Origin: Nymphaea colorata
Lineage: Eukaryota > Streptophyta > Magnoliopsida > Nymphaeales > Nymphaeaceae
Reading direction: 5' to 3'
Assembly (NCBI RefSeq): GCF_008831285.2
Contig: NC_045145.1
Span: 10,662,802 to 10,726,801 of the forward strand
DNA length: 64,000 bases
Positions 10,367 through 22,218 of the stretch are shown here, piece by piece (the stretch's first letter is position 1; each line of letters begins with the position of its first letter). The position numbers were made by a program, and so were the translations under genes. The notes under the pieces are model-generated. The model was not told the origin of the DNA. It did not search any database and was given only the letters and a program-made list of their open reading frames with translations.

Positions 10367-10790
10367 GGGAATATATATATATTCTTTTTCGTCAGGAGAC
10401 GATGAGAAAAAGTTTCCTCTTTTCCGTCCTTTTCCGCGTATTTCCTCGTCCTCAAACGCGAGACCTATCCTCCACGCTGTTTCTTTCTCTGATAGTTGAC
10501 CTGCAGTTACGGAGGGAAGCGGGAAACCTTCTGGTACACTCTCTGTGAAGCCCTAGCTCGACTCTTGAGACTCTCTAGTTTGGAGGTTTTCGCTTTTCTT
10601 TTTTTCTGCTCAATTGGTTTTGTGAAGTCTTTGGGCGAAGTAATTGTACAAGGTTTGGAAGACACCTATTTTTTTGGGAATCATCTCGTGCCTTTTCAAG
10701 TTAAACCCGGGGCTCAATTAGGGTTTCGGACTATTTTCTTCTTCGTTCTTTCTTCCCCCAAAATGTTCTCCATTTCTGGTTTCTCCTAGT
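10367..10790 (+). promoter_or_regulatory. Putative core promoter and 5' leader of a plus-strand host gene
   Basis: A TATA-like GAATATATATATATTC (10369-10384) is followed by pyrimidine-rich sequence, then a leader-like stretch with TGAAGCCCTAGCTCG (10546-10560), a common look of plant 5' UTRs. No long ORF begins here. It could be the first exon of the Myb/SANT gene whose coding exons start at 24378, or of an unrelated or dead transcript. Transcript evidence would be needed to choose. Confidence 0.35.
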
Positions 10791-12657
10791 TCATTCTTTT
10801 CCTTTCTTGGAACGTTGAACCTTAGTCTTCGAATCATGTTCTTAAAAGTAAATTTGACCTCCCTGTTCAACCTAGTTGAGTTAGCTAGTGCTTCACATGA
10901 TTCCATGACTTTCATCCGAAAGAACTGTTTGGTTCAGGCTTGTAGTGTGAAGACGCGTTAGTTTCCAGTGTCAACTATTTACTTCATCGGATAAAACAAC
11001 ACCTTTGTCGCCGGAGTTCTCTCTATCCTGGATAAAGTCTAGTCATTTGTCGGAATATGAAAGTAGAAAGGAGCCAGAAGGTCTTGACAAGGTCATGAAA
11101 ATATAACAGAAATTCAAGGTTAGAGGACAACCCCGGTCCCCTTTCATGTTTCAGTTTCGTATATATTTTACCTGTTACTTCCATATACTGCTACGTGTTC
11201 TTATCTTTCTCCTGTTCCATTCGCGTCTATGTTCATAATTTTTGTGGCAATCTTTTCTGTTTAAAACATTAACATTGACCATGTAGAAATCAAGTAAATC
11301 CACGTTTAGAAGGGCACTTAGTTGTGCACCATTTGTTGGAGAAATGACTATTTGGGATGTGTTGGTCGTGAGTTCTTCGAAATGTAGCTAGGCATTTATG
11401 TAAAGCTTATTTTGCTTTAATAATTGTATTCTGTGTACCTAAAATTGCTAATGGGTGACTAGGTGGTACAACTAGGCCTAAGCCACTGGTTCAAATAATT
11501 AAAATGGTGAAAACCCATGATAAAACAAATAACTATTATTATGACTTGAGTAAAGCTCGTTGTAATACATGTAAATGTAAAAGTTTATGATAATGAACCA
11601 AGTTACACATATCTAATGTTATGAGTCTATGACTCCATAGGCAAAGTAAGTCACTAGTTTAGTCAAAAAGGAGGGAACAAAAAATTAAAACCTAATTGAT
11701 GTGAACAAACGTACCTGTGTCACACAGGCAGAGCGTATGGAATTTTTGAGAAAGACTTGGATGTGGGTGTGCCGACAGTGTAGGTGTCTGTGCATATATA
11801 TATATATATATATAGTTATATATATATGTAGCGAGAGAGAGAGAGAGGAACCAGAAGCAGTCGGTGGTTGCTAGAATGATGGAATCGCTGGTCGCCAAAG
11901 AAAAAAAAAAGAATTCATGTTCTTTCAAGTTCCTTTCCCCTTTCTCAAAACAATTAATATATATCATTATATCTATTTTTTTGACGTTTCTTTTAATAGT
12001 TTAATAACTATTTGAATTTTGATCTATGTGCTTATAAGAAACTTAGTAGAAAACTGAAAGTTTGATGTTTCTTTTTCTGCTTTTTTTATATTTCTAAAAT
12101 GTTGGAGCCCCAAGATTCTTTTGAGGAAAACAAGATTTCCTCTTTAATACCCTAAGAAACGTCACTGATAAAAATATGGAACCATATTTGTGACCGTGGT
12201 ATATACTATATACATAACTGAAGTACTTGTATATAGATATATCTAAGAAATATGGTTCTTAAAACAATTTCTGTCTAGCCATGTTGTGCGAACTATAATT
12301 GAAGTTTTGTATTGGTGCATCAAATCTTATACTCTTCATGATTTATTTGATATAAATAATGCCTTAGATCATGTCATTTGGACGTAAAAATGAGGAACTT
12401 AGTAAGTCTTAAGAATTGGTATATTGTGGGCTATTAGTTTTCCAAGATATCAAGATACAGTACTTATGTTAAAATTACATAAACTAAAGCTCATTTCCCA
12501 ACAAATATACATAAATCACATTTACAAAGGTTGAACGAAAAAAAACACTTATGAACAATGTTTTCTTAAGCAGTGCAGCTGCAATAAGAGCACAGTGTCA
12601 TTACTCTCTTTCTCTCCTTCCCTCTCTTATATACATGTACATCTGTGTATGTATAAG
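10791..12657. other. AT-rich interval without recognised gene
   Basis: It contains an AT/GA microsatellite at about 11794-11847 and poly-A/T runs. Only short unsupported ORFs. It may be intronic if the putative leader at 10367-10790 belongs to the downstream gene. Confidence 0.5.
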
Positions 12658-12919
12658 CATTGTCACAAATATCGTTCTCGGGCTTTTAGTGGCAAGATTT
12701 TTCTTGGGGTTTTAACGGCAAAGTTGTATTTTGGGGGAAAATCTCGGGAAAAACTTGAAAAATTTTTAAAAATAAAAAATAGGTATAAATGAAATAAATG
12801 AGAAACTAACAGGAAAACATAAATAAAACTATATAAAAGTGATAAAATGAATGTTTTAATGATAATAAAAATGATGAAAATAATTTAGTTTAAGTTTATA
12901 TTTGAGTCATGGTAATGTT

Positions 12920-13139
12920 TGTTGAATAATATTTATGTTAGGTGGTGTTTTGAATATTTAATAGTGTAGGAACAGCTCTTTATTAATAATTGTTCTAGTC
13001 GTGGACTTATTTGCAATTTGTTTGTTTCACCGTAATTCTCATTTAACATGAGATTAAGGCAGATTAATCAAATACGAATTTCAGTTTTCTCTCTCCCTTT
13101 CTCGACCTCTTCTCTTCTCCCATCTGACTTCATGCAACA
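12920..13139 (+). repeat. 5' LTR of Copia element 12920-18473
   Basis: 220 bp, begins TGTTGAATAATATTTATG and ends TTCATGCAACA. Direct partner at 18254-18473. Confidence 0.93.
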
Positions 13140-13843
13140 TGGTATCAGAGCCCAACCCTTCTTGGGACTGACACCTATTTCTCTCCATCTCATCGTACCC
13201 ATCTTCTTCCTCTTCTTCTGTTTTCATTGTGGGTTTTGTGGATCCAACTGTTGGATCATGCATATTGGGCTCGATCTAGGGTTTTCTCAACAAAAGATTA
13301 AAACCCTAGATCGATGGCTTGTTGAAGTGGACATGGTTGCAGAATAGTTAATTGTTCTTCAAGCTGGATGGATGTCAAAATATATTAGTCGAGCAGCATG
13401 GTTCAGAGTTTAAGTCAAAAATCGCATGCGTGTCTTCTTCCTTGTCGCTGGTCACTTTGTGCTAAATTCTGGCGTCTCTCTTGCCTTCAACATTTGATCG
13501 AATATATAGTGGCTTCCTGCTAAGCGTGGAACAACAGTAAGTGTTAAAAACATCTGATCTTGTCAGTAGAATATGTGACCAGTCCTCAAGTAGTGGCTTG
13601 ACGTGGATGTTAGGTCTGATATATGGTTTCAAACTGTCGTGATTTACATGTGGAGTTAAATGGAGCATGAAAAAGAGGCCTACAATGACCGGTTACTTGC
13701 CTGCCGTGGACCAGCCCTATACGTTATGAAGTGTTTTTTTTTTTTTTTCTAACAGCAGAAAGTTCTTTATCATCTGCTGCTGCATATCTGTTTACTGCTG
13801 TATATTCTAGTCAGTTGGCGTAGTTCTGTTTTTTGTGTTTACG

Positions 13844-14665
13844 ATGGACCTTGGACAGCAGTGTAATATGGCAGACAACCCTAAGATTGAGTCTCATAAT
13901 GAATACAAATTTGTTGGGAATCCAGTCTTCTATGGTTCTACTGTGAAATTAGATGGTCACAACTATGAAATTTGGTCACGTATGTTCATGATGTCTGTAG
14001 TAGGACATTGAAAAGACGATATTATCAAAGAAGATGAACCGAGTGTTAAAACAGGAAAGTATACCACATGGAAAGAAGATAACAATATAGTTATGTCATG
14101 GATTATGAACAGTGTGCAATCTGATATTGGTTCCACACTTGCTTATTACATGACTACGAAACACATGTGGACATTCTTGAGACAGATTTATTCTCATGAC
14201 AAGAATGTGTCAAAAATTTTACAAGTAGAGGAGGAGTTATTCAAACTGCAGTAATGTGACTTAGAATTGTCTCAATAATTTGCTTCAGTTAAAGAACGAT
14301 TGAAGGCTCTTTGACCTCCTTGTCAGGCATGTTACAAGACTCATTTTGAGCAGACAATGGTAGCAAAGTTCTTCGCTGGTCTGTCCCCTAAATATGAGGT
14401 AGCTAAAGTATAGATGCTATCTGGAGCAGAAATTCCAGATCTTGCTGAGGCATATAATAGACTCAGTAGATTGGCTATATCTCTCTCTCAGCCCCAGAAT
14501 GAGGCTCATGCTGCTGCCTTAGCTGTGTCTGGAAGGCGTGGACAGGCCACAAGGGAAAGAGGCTCACGTCGCGGTGTAGGGGGTAGGGGAGATTTCAGTG
14601 TACATACTGTGGAAAATTGGGACATTTAGAAGACATGTGTTGGGACAAACATGGTCGTCCTGCTT
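13844..14665 (+). pseudogene. Copia gag remnant
   Basis: Starting at the ATG at 13844 the translation shows the gag N-terminal region (VKLDGHNYEIWSRMFMMSV, later WIMNSVQSDI and ILQVEEELFKLQ) broken by several stops. The end has a zinc knuckle, CTYCGKLGHLEDMC, at about 14600-14640 (C-x2-C-x4-H-x4-C). Not functional as a continuous frame. Confidence 0.85.
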
Positions 14666-14889
14666 CCATTTCCCATGGTAGGAGATTTACTACCTCAGGT
14701 GGCAGAGGGACCTTCACTTCTCAGACTCCTGTAGGTTCAGCCCGAGCTACTACACCACTTGGAGACACTTCTTCCATGATGACTTCTGATAGCTCTACTG
14801 TGACCATGAGCAACGTATAGTATGATCACCTTATGGCTCAGCGTCTCTCCCTGCCACGACGTCTGTAGCTGCCTCCTCTGTTGTGTTAT

Positions 14890-17800
14890 CTGTTGGTAGT
14901 ACTTGTTGATTATGGTGCTTCTGGTGCTTTGAAACATTTTTGTAGTCAGCCTCACTTATTTACCTCATTGCATCGTTTTGCACAACCTCAACATGTTTGA
15001 CTTGCTAACGGGAGACTTTCTCCTATTATGGGAGTTGGGAATGTGAAACTCTCTAGTTCTATCATTCTTTCCTATGTTTTTTATGCTCCAGAGTTTCCTG
15101 CTAATCTTCTGTCTGTTATTCAGTTGACGAATGATTTGTGCTGTAGAGCCATATTTGATCCTAATTCATGCCTTTTTCAGGACTTGTAAACTGGGAAGGT
15201 GATTGGTGGCCGCCATGAGCACAAACTCGTTTACATACTGTCGGAACCAGTGGAGATTGTGGCATCTATTGCTCTGTCTAAGCGTACCTCGTATCAGTGG
15301 CATCTCCGACTAGATCATCCAACAGTGTCCAAGCTTCGTAGGGTTCTCCGTAATGTTTTTGTGTCTGAGTCATTTCAATGTGAAGCCTGTCAATTAGGCA
15401 AACACACTAGAAGTAGTTAACCTTCCAGTATTAGCCTGTCTAGTCATACAGTTTTCGATCTTCTTCATGTTGATGTTTGTGGGCCTAGCCAGGTTGTAAG
15501 CCAGACCAAGTTTAGGTATTACCTTGTTATTATTGATGATTTTTCTCGTCTAAGTTGAGTATTCTTGTTAAAAGATAGCTCTGAAGTTATCTGTATTCTT
15601 CAAAATTTCATTATTGAAATAAAGATTCAGTTTGGTTCCATTGTCAAAAACATTCACACTTATAATGCTTGTGAATTCAAATCCAATACATTGCTGCACT
15701 TTTACTTCAAATATGGAATTTGCTCTCAATTCACTTGTCCCCATACTTCTCGATAAAATGGTATTGCTGAACGTAAACATCGTCAGTTACTTGATATGGC
15801 TCGTACTCTCATGATACATAGCTATGTTCCAGCCCAATTTTGGGGTGATGCCATTCTCACTGCATGTTACCTGATTGACCATCTTCCATCATCGTCTATT
15901 GGAAATCAAATACCTATTCAACCCAAAGTCTTTGGGTTACTTGTTTTGTTCACATCTTTGGCCCCAATAGATACAAACTTGGTGCTCAATCAATTAAATG
16001 CATTTTCATTGGCTACCTAAAACACCAAAAGGGTTATATTTGTTTTGACTCTCATACCCATAAACAGTACATCAGTGCGAATGTTACATTCTTTGAGTTT
16101 CATCTTTATTTCTAGTCTACTCCATCACTATCAAACAGGTCATCGTCTATTCCTTTACCTATACCACCTGTTCCCCTGCAGTATATTCCTTGTGATTCAT
16201 CGCCCAATGTCAGCAGATTCTATGATCCTCCACTGGTATACACCTGCCGACATGCTTCTGCTCATGACTGCCCACCGGTTGCTTCTCATGATGTAAGTAT
16301 ACTTGACCTCACTAATCCTCCTCCTCAAGATGCTTTTGAAATATCTTTGGACTTACCTATTGCCTTAAGTAAAGACAAATGACAGTGTACTCGTCATCCT
16401 ATCTCTAAGTTTGTTTCTACTGACAGTATTGGTGGTAGCCTGCAGCAGTTTGTGTCAGCCTTGTCAGTGCATTCTATTCCCTCTAGTCACCAACAGACAT
16501 TACTTGACCCAAAGTGGTGGCAAGCTATGCAAGATGAGATGGAGACTCTACTGCAACAGGGGACATGAGATTTGGTTGATCCCCCTTTTGGTTGTGATGT
16601 TGTTGGCTCCAAATGAGTTTTTACTATAAAGTATCTATCCAATGGCTCAGTGGAGCGCTACAAAGTTCGCTTTGTAGCAAAAGCATAAACATATGGTGTT
16701 GATTTCTTTGAGACCTTCTCTCTGTGGCCAGGATGGAGACCATATGTCTTATTGTGTCAGTCACTGTATATTATGATTGACCCTTATATCAGTTGGATGT
16801 CAAAAATTATTTCTTATATGAGGATCTTGATGAAACTGTTATATGCAGTAGCCTCTGGGCTTTGAATGTCAGGGGGAGTGTGTTAAGGTATGGTTGAAGA
16901 AAACTATATATGGTTTAAAACAAAGTCCTTGTGCCTGGTTTCACAAATTCTCCGAAGTTGTGATAGAATGTGGCTTTAAGAGGTCTCAGCTGGACCATTC
17001 ATTGTTCATCAAGAAAGGATCTAGAGGTACGGTTGTGCTAGTGGTGTATGTTCATGATATTGTTTTGACAGGTGAATGTGAGCAGGAGGTAGCACTAACA
17101 AAGACACTTCTCCAAAAACATTTTGTTACGAAAGATATTGGTCAGCTACAGTATTTCCTTGGCATTGAAGTGGCTCGTAGTAGCGAGTCTTTGTACTTGG
17201 TTTCACAAATTCTCCGAAGTTGTGATAGAATGTGGCTTTAAGAGGTCTCAACTGGACCATTCATTGTTCATCAAGAAAGAATCTAGAGGTACGGTTGTGC
17301 TAGTGGTGTATGTTCATGATATTGTTTTGACAGGTGAATGTGAGTAGGAGGTAGCATTAACAAAGACATTTCTCTAAAAACTTTTTGTTACGAAAGATAT
17401 TGGTCAGCTACAGTATTTCCTTGGCATTGAAGTGGCTCGTAGTAGTGAAAGAGTGGTGGTATGTTCTTGATCTTTTACTGGACACAGGGATGTTAGGAGC
17501 TAAACTTGCGACTCTTCCTATGAACCCTCGGCTACATCTGTATGATGATGACTCAGAAGAGATAACTTCACAAGCTTACAGATTGCTGATTGGTAAACTT
17601 CTTTATGTAATAGTGACTCAGCCATATATTAACTTTGTTGTGGGAAAATTAAGTCAATTCATGGAAAGACAAAAAAAAGTCACATTGGGATGCAACTATG
17701 TTAATTGTCAAGTATTTAAAGTCCTCCCTTGGCAAAGGTCTTTTCTTTAAAAAAGGTACATCCCTTGATGTTGAAGCTTATAGCGATGCAGATTATGCAT

Positions 17801-18226
17801 GCTCAATTGATGACAGGAACTCTACCAGAGGGTTTTGTGTGTTTGTCGGAGGAAATCTTATATCTTGGAGAAGTAAGAAACAAAATGTTGTTTCTAGGTC
17901 CAGTGCTGGATTCAGAATATCGTGCTACGACTCAAGCTGTTGCCGAAATGACTTGGTCTAGATCCTTACTTGAGAGTCTTGGTATTTCTATTTCTATACC
18001 TATAAAAATGTTTTGTGATAACAGGGCTGTCACTTACATTGCTAATAATCCCGTATTTCATGAGAGGATAAAACACATTGAAGTAGATTGCCATTACATT
18101 CGTGATATGGTTCAAGGGGAAATCATTTCCACCATGGAGCCTCAGAAGATCAAACAACTGATATCTTTACTAAAATCTTGCTTATTGCAGAGTTTTCCAG
18201 ATGTTGTGACAAACTTAGTATGATTA
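14890..18226 (+). pseudogene. Copia pol remnant (protease, integrase, RT, RNase H)
   Basis: The order of domains is that of Copia. A damaged protease site (VDYGASGALKHF, about 14908) has Tyr in place of the usual Ser of the DSGA motif. The integrase zinc finger (WHLRLDHPTVSKL...CEACQLGKH, 15300-15410), integrase core (VIIDDFSRL; GIAERKHRQLLDMARTLM) and QFWGDAILTACYLIDHLP follow. RT parts run from about 16490 to 17700 (KTIYGLKQSPCAWFHKF; VVYVHDIVL, with His where YVDD has Asp). RNase H is at 17770-18200 (AYSDADYACS; CDNRAVTYIANNPVFHERIK). Many stops and frameshifts. Confidence 0.87.
16936..17446 (+). repeat. 262-bp tandem duplication inside the Copia RT region
   Basis: The stretch starting TGGTTTCACAAATTCTCC at 16936 recurs 262 bp later (from about 17198) with a handful of substitutions, up to GTGGCTCGTAGTAG. 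It duplicates the RT block around VVYVHDIVLTGE, a post-insertion rearrangement in a dead element. Confidence 0.9.
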
Positions 18227-18253
18227 ACATCTATGCTTTAGCTTGAGGGGGAG

Positions 18254-18473
18254 TGTTGAATAATATTTATGTTAGGTGGTGTTTTGAATATTTAATAGCG
18301 TAAAAACAACTCTTTATTAATAATTGTTCTAGTCGTGGGCTTATGTGTAATTTGTTTGTTTCACCCTAATTTTCATTTAACATGAGATTAGGGCAGATTA
18401 ATCAAATACGAATTTCAGTTTTCTCTCTCCCTTTCTCGACCTCTTCTCTTCTCCCATCTGACTTTACGCAACA
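18254..18473 (+). repeat. 3' LTR of Copia element 12920-18473
   Basis: 220 bp, TGTTGAATAATATTTATG to TTTACGCAACA, preceded by the polypurine tract. Confidence 0.93.
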
Positions 18474-18742
18474 ATGTCAATGGTAAAAAAATAGGAAAAT
18501 GAAAAATGATGAAAAAATCGCTAAAAAACATGATAATAACTTGATGAATATTTTTTCCCCATTTTTTCAAAATATCACGATTTTTCCTTTTTTTTTGTTT
18601 TTCTTATTTTGGCGTTAATATCACGATATTTTCAAAAATACCGTGTTATCTGTGACATTGTAATAATATAAGTAAGCATTGAGTGCAGCCTAGGTGATTA
18701 GTTAAACCTAGAGCCTAGACAAGTCTAGGTACATTCAGTTAC

Positions 18743-18789
<47 letters not shown>

Positions 18790-19018
18790 GAGTGAAAGGT
18801 GACTCAAGTTATTCAGAGTCACCCAACCGTCTAACCAGGGCCATCCATCTGATACAAATGATGGTTGAGAGAAAAAGGTGAAAAATGAAAGTAGATGATG
18901 AAAATGTCCATCACCTTTTTCTCCTTGTTTTTCTCTTAACCATCTATTATGATGGATTGAACGGCCCTGATTAGATGGCTGGTTGACTCTAAAAAGCTAG
19001 AGTCACCATTCAATTTTC
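18790..19018. mobile_element. MITE with GACTCTAGCTTTTTAGAGTC-type ends, copy 1
   Basis: The ends form a long inverted repeat: the left GAGTGAAAGGTGACTC and the right end (read inverted) GAAAATTGAATGGTGACTC lead into AACCAGGGCC / AATCAGGGCC. Each arm also folds on itself (ACTCTAGCTTTTTAGAGT). A second copy in the opposite orientation is at 36419-36660. AT microsatellites flank both copies, so a target duplication cannot be read. Superfamily not assigned. Confidence 0.78.
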
Positions 19019-19020
19019 TT

Positions 19021-19215
19021 ATATATATATATATATATAATATGGATTTTACACACACACACAGATATATATATATATTTATATATATATATATATATAT
19101 ATGTTATACATCATTGTCACATACATCGTTTATGGGTATTATATGGCAAGAAATTTCTCGAAAGTTGTATCTCTCGGGAAAATCTTGACAAATTTTATAA
19201 AAAAATCCTTAAAAA
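19021..19215. repeat. AT/AC microsatellites and partial copy of the CATTGTCACAAATAT MITE
   Basis: AT runs (19021-19039, 19066-19101) and ACACACACAC (19051-19060) precede CATTGTCACATACATCG at 19112. That is the left end of the MITE family at 12658, followed by the related GGCAAGAAATTTCTCG and TCTCGGGAAAATCTTGACAA. The right end is missing. Confidence 0.6.
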
Positions 19216-19760
19216 ATTATATAAAAATAAAATAAATGAGAAATAAAAAACATTGAAAAATGAGTAGATAATCAACAAATGAAAATTGGAAAATGAAAAC
19301 TAACAGTTTGGCAAATACATAACTAACAACTTGCGTATAGGATTTAAATTTTAAAACCTCAAACAATTCATAAGTCATAACCAGCAAACAGATTATAAAT
19401 TTATCACAAGCTAGCTTACGTCTCATATTGCATAAAAGCGAGTACGGTGCAATATACAGCAGCATATGAAATTTAAAACCAGCAAACAGATTATAAGATC
19501 AAAATAAAAGAGAACGATGAAACATAGAGTATCATATTAGTTATTAGATGAATAAAACAGTAACCATCAATCAACACAACAAAACGTGAATAAAATGAAG
19601 AGAAGAACCGTGGAAATGATGAACATAAAGTTATGAAACATGAACATAATAAAATATTTCTAGAATATACAGCACCATATTAGTTAATATTTATTGGGTG
19701 AAGATCCTACCTTATTATGTCCAACGACTCCTATGGTTGTGGCTGCTTGTAGGCTTCAAG

Positions 19761-20157
19761 CTAAGTCACACGGGTGGGGGTGCGATACAGGGATACGGGT
19801 ACGGACACGACAATTTTCACAATTCTCGGATACGCGGATACGACAAATATAATATTATCAAAAATTATAAATTGAAAAAAAAACATTAAATTAATAGTTC
19901 ACTATTAAAGTCACAAACAAAACATTGTTTATCACAAAACATTGTTTATCAATATCATCATTCTAGTCATTTATCAGAAAAACAGAAAAAAAAACCCCAA
20001 AGAGAAAGGGAGAAGAGCTCAACTTAAAATCTGTTTTTTTTGGTTCGGATTGGGTCTAATCCAGACTCGATCCAAAACGTATCCATGCCGTATCCGCACC
20101 CATATTCCCGTATTGACACAGATACGTGGGCCAAATAGGCGTATCCGTGTGACTTAG
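19761..20157. mobile_element. hAT-like MITE, 397 bp, TIR CTAAGTCACACGG
   Basis: The left end CTAAGTCACACGG and the right end CCGTGTGACTTAG are a perfect 13-bp inverted repeat, flanked by the 8-bp target duplication GCTTCAAG (19753-19760, 20158-20165). The ends carry repeated GGATACGGGTACGG / CGTATCC words. The 8-bp duplication is typical of hAT. A diverged relative is at 36877-37231. Confidence 0.88.
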
Positions 20158-20165
20158 GCTTCAAG

Positions 20166-20685
20166 CCTTCAACGGTTCAACCTAACTAACGTTTGACGAC
20201 AACTTAGCATCAGTCCTGCGACTTCCGTCGATGCTTGCAGCTTGCAAGCTTCAACTTCTCACAATCAGCCTCCGCCCTTTGACCCCACTCAGCTTTCGTC
20301 CGTCTGGCGACTCCCCTCCCAACTTCAAAGTTCAAAACCCCTTTTCACCCGAATGATTTTTTATTTCAATCTAATCTCTCTTTTCTACCTAAAAGTACCT
20401 TTTTGCCATTAAAAGGGACAGTCAAGTTTAAAAAGAACCAACTTTTCTTCAATATTACATGTGGTGCCATTGTTTAAAAAGCACACCTCGTGCTTAAAAA
20501 AAAGTTCGTGGTAGTTTAAAAAACATGAAACACGTATTATATGCGTTTTTAATTTTTTGGCATTTTTTTAAAAAAGATGCATCTAATTGCCGTTTATTCG
20601 ACTTTTTTTTTCCATATTTAACACATTTTTCTTCGATTAATATGCGTTTTCTGTGACAATGTTATATGTATGTATAATCTATATT

Positions 20686-20729
<44 letters not shown>

Positions 20730-21905
20730 AAACAAAAAAATAAAATTTAAGATATTAGAAAGACTTATATTATTTAAATTGGTAAGTACAGTAATCTGTT
20801 GTCCATAATGCTGTCTATGGTATGATCCATTATGTTACATATTATAATTATGGAAGAAAACCATACAATGCACCCCAAAAACTAGGTAGGGGTGTAGTAT
20901 CCATATCAAATTGGATGTAGCTTGTGATACGTATTTGAGGTGACTTGCTAGTTGCAATACATCAAAAAACGTAAAAAGCTGTGAAAAAGGCTTTTTTTTT
21001 TGAAATTTATATAATTTTATTAAGGCTGGACATTAATTTTTTTATGAAAGGCTTTCTTTCACATTTAAAGTTTTACAAAGTAAAATTATGGTTGATTTCA
21101 TGCAACAAACTTAGAGTTTGTATAGTATCCTATAATGGCCTTTGCCTATCCTTAAAAATAAAAAGTTTCAAATTTTATAACTATTAAGTTGTTTAAAGAT
21201 TCCAAATTAGTAAGTAATAAATAACAAACATTTATTTCTTTTGTTACTATTTAAGTACTGAAACTAATTTAAGTGGACAATTTTGATTGTTTTTGATGAA
21301 AACATGCATGTGATAGTGCCATACATTTTCTTTTTTTATGTCTATACAATTCATGTTTTTTCATAGAGAGATATTTTCCTTTTCTTTTCTTAATTTTGTT
21401 GTTATTTGTATTTTTTTCTGACTGTTCTTATTCTTGCTGAATTTTACTACTAAAAAAGTTTTGTGAATTTTTATATTATGGTATCTAACTTTGGACCCAA
21501 CTGATACATGTTGCATGTCACAGCAGTAGTACACAATAAGTATATTAAACATACTAATGACGTACAATACACACCCAAAACTACATAACATACAATGCAT
21601 ACTCCAAAGTCCAAACTACATTAATAGATCGGGTTATAGAATATAACTAGTCAACATGTATAAGTAACGTAGAATGCATACTCTATTTTTTATGTGTATT
21701 CCGCATGGACACACACACACACACACAAAAAGACAAAGTAAATGTTGATAAACTGCAATCAACATCTTTGGTTTTTTTTTCATGACAAGCAGTTGGACAT
21801 CTTATAGCAACAATCGTGTAGATTGCTGTGTGAGAGCCATCACTTTGTATAACAAAAAGCATGTTGCTTTGATGTTTTTTAATCTTTAATGATTTGCATG
21901 AATTT
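20166..21905. other. AT-rich interval, no recognised feature
   Basis: An AT microsatellite is at about 20690-20722 and AC repeats at 21711-21726. No protein domain, TIR or LTR recognised. Confidence 0.5.
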
Positions 21906-21913
21906 CAATAATG

Positions 21914-22218
21914 TATTGCCACAAATATCATTCTTAGGCATGGCTTGGAAAGTTTACTTTTGTAGGGAAATCTTGGGAATTCGAAAGATTTGAAAATAAA
22001 AAATTATGAAAAAACTAGGTTTCTACTTTTTTTCTTACAAAAACATTGAGAAACATTTGAAATACTTATAAAATGTTAAAAGAAACCTCAAAAAAATTGA
22101 AATATATATTAAAAAACATGAAAAGGCAATAAAAATCTGGGAATTCTTTCATATTTTCACCCTTTATTTTAGTCTTTTTTTTTGCTTTTTTGAAAAAAGG
22201 CTGACATTTGTGATAATG
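21914..22218. mobile_element. hAT-like MITE, CAYTGTCACAAATAT family, about 305 bp
   Basis: The left end TATTGCCACAAATATCATT and the right end (inverted) CATTATCACAAATGTC match the family ends at 12658 and 37386. It is flanked by CAATAATG (21906-21913) and CAATAATA (22219-22226), a 7-of-8 target duplication. Confidence 0.75.

Larger units (their letters stand above)
12920..18473 (+). mobile_element. Copia LTR retrotransposon, decayed, structurally complete
   Basis: Two 220-bp LTRs (12920-13139, 18254-18473), both TG...CA, flank a 5.1-kb interior. Target duplication is ATGTT (12915-12919) against ATGTC (18474-18478), one mismatch. The primer-binding site TGGTATCAGAGCC starts right after the 5' LTR (13140) and matches the initiator-Met tRNA site used by many Copia elements. 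The polypurine tract CTTGAGGGGGAG ends at 18253. By eye the LTRs differ at about a dozen positions, so the insertion is older than the one at 57224. Gag and pol are full of stops and shifts. Confidence 0.93.
12658..18660. mobile_element. hAT-like MITE split by a Copia insertion
   Basis: The left end CATTGTCACAAATATCG (12658) and the right end, read inverted, CAATGTCACAGATAAC (to 18660) match the ends of the copies at 21914-22218 and 37386-37725. The MITE parts are 12658-12914 and 18479-18660. They align with the uninterrupted copy at about 22282-22679: both carry TAGGTATAAATGAAATAAAT and AACATAAATAAAACTATAT. The Copia element 12920-18473 sits between them. I could not confirm an 8-bp target duplication for this copy. 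Confidence 0.75.

Noticed and set aside
10153..10548. 131-codon plus-strand ORF crossing the Harbinger right end
   Set aside because: It runs from the subterminal repeats through the TIR into flanking DNA. No domain; open by chance.
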